Origin: Erythrobacter sanguineus
GTDB taxonomy: Bacteria > Pseudomonadota > Alphaproteobacteria > Sphingomonadales > Sphingomonadaceae
Length of the DNA stretch: 64,000 nucleotides
Direction of reading: 5' to 3'
Assembly (NCBI RefSeq): GCF_900143235.1
Contig: NZ_FRDF01000007.1
Span: 121,829 to 185,828 of the forward strand
Below are positions 63,868 to 64,000 of this stretch, one piece after another. Within the stretch, counting starts at the first letter, position 1. Every line of letters begins with the position of its first letter. A model generated the notes under the pieces. That model ran no database searches. It was given only the letters and a program-made list of their open reading frames with translations, and was not told the DNA's origin. The translations under genes and the position numbers were made by a program.

Positions 63868-63887
63868 ATCCCAGCGAAAGCTGGGAT
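63868..63887. repeat. REP-like hairpin with GAAA tetraloop
   Basis: ATCCCAGC and GCTGGGAT form a perfect 8-bp stem closed by a GAAA loop, just before the GIY-YIG gene. The core resembles a dispersed repeat I recall from sphingomonad genomes, which sometimes lies beside such nuclease genes. No second copy was noticed in this window. Confidence 0.55.
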
Positions 63888-63919
63888 CGCTCTCGCCCGC
63901 GTGCGAGCTCACGGCAATC

Positions 63920-64000
63920 GGCGGCTGGGTCTACATCATGACCAACAAACGCGGCGGCGTGCTGTATATCGGCGTCACCGCCGACCTGCCCGCGCGGATC
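63920..64000 (+). CDS. GIY-YIG nuclease-domain protein, N-terminal part (cut by window edge)
   Basis: Only about 27 residues are present: GGWVYIMTNKRGG followed by LYIGVTADLPARI. The WVYI and LYIGVT segments are the two strands of the GIY-YIG nuclease motif, and TADL is the usual continuation in the small single-domain UPF0213-like proteins. The start is unclear: the ATG at 63938 falls inside the motif, and no ATG, GTG or TTG is in frame just upstream. Either translation begins at a rare codon or the 5' end has been altered. The gene continues beyond the window. Confidence 0.75.

Overview
The window is a high-GC chromosomal segment of an alphaproteobacterium. The mix of genes points to the Sphingomonadales, probably an Erythrobacteraceae member (Erythrobacter/Porphyrobacter-like). 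The main reasons are the TonB-dependent receptor flanked by TPR/2OG-oxygenase proteins, the nagZ-SPOR-scpAB-tatABC cluster, the Caulobacter-type cpa pilus locus, and short dispersed repeats of a kind common in this group (the last from general familiarity, not a search). About 50 protein genes are supported. No tRNA, rRNA, CRISPR array, transposase or prophage was seen.

Region 1 (1-8.9 kb) is an acetate-utilisation and sensing locus. It holds a DcaP-like porin (cut by the left edge) divergent from acs, a NarL-type response regulator, a transporter-fused hybrid histidine kinase, and a two-subunit sodium/solute symporter. The arrangement matches the CrbS/CrbR 'acetate switch' known from gammaproteobacteria. 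The porin/acs and symporter promoters share a GAC-N4-GTCTNA motif.

Region 2 (8.9-26.7 kb) has three small envelope or hypothetical genes, a penicillin-acylase-family hydrolase, clpB, a TonB receptor bracketed by two TPR/2OG-Fe(II) oxygenase paralogues, then a catabolic cluster: thiolase, HSD10-like SDR, TsdA-like dihaem cytochrome c, crotonase-family enzyme and a MarR regulator.

Region 3 (26.7-34.2 kb) is a tight-adherence/Flp pilus locus on the minus strand (cpaA-B-C-D-E, tadB, tadC). It has no cpaF/tadA ATPase and no pilin gene. A strong hairpin occupies the place where cpaF normally sits.

Region 4 (34.2-51.6 kb) is mostly housekeeping: an alpha/beta hydrolase (apparently starting at ATT), a D-arginine-dehydrogenase-like flavoenzyme, a DUF1508 protein, rnhA, thrB, ispH, a lipoprotein, argS, a SPOR protein, nagZ, scpA, scpB, tatABC, an amidohydrolase, a beta-hydroxyacid dehydrogenase, threonine dehydratase and bpt.

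Region 5 (51.6-64 kb) carries tamA-tamB, a GH24 lysozyme, a trypsin-like autotransporter, a Ca2+/Na+ antiporter and the start of a GIY-YIG nuclease next to a REP-like hairpin. Two repeat families link distant parts of the window: a 66-bp structured element just after the stop codons of the symporter gene and tamB (65/66 identical), and a 29-bp exact repeat lying upstream of the crotonase gene and inside the lysozyme gene.
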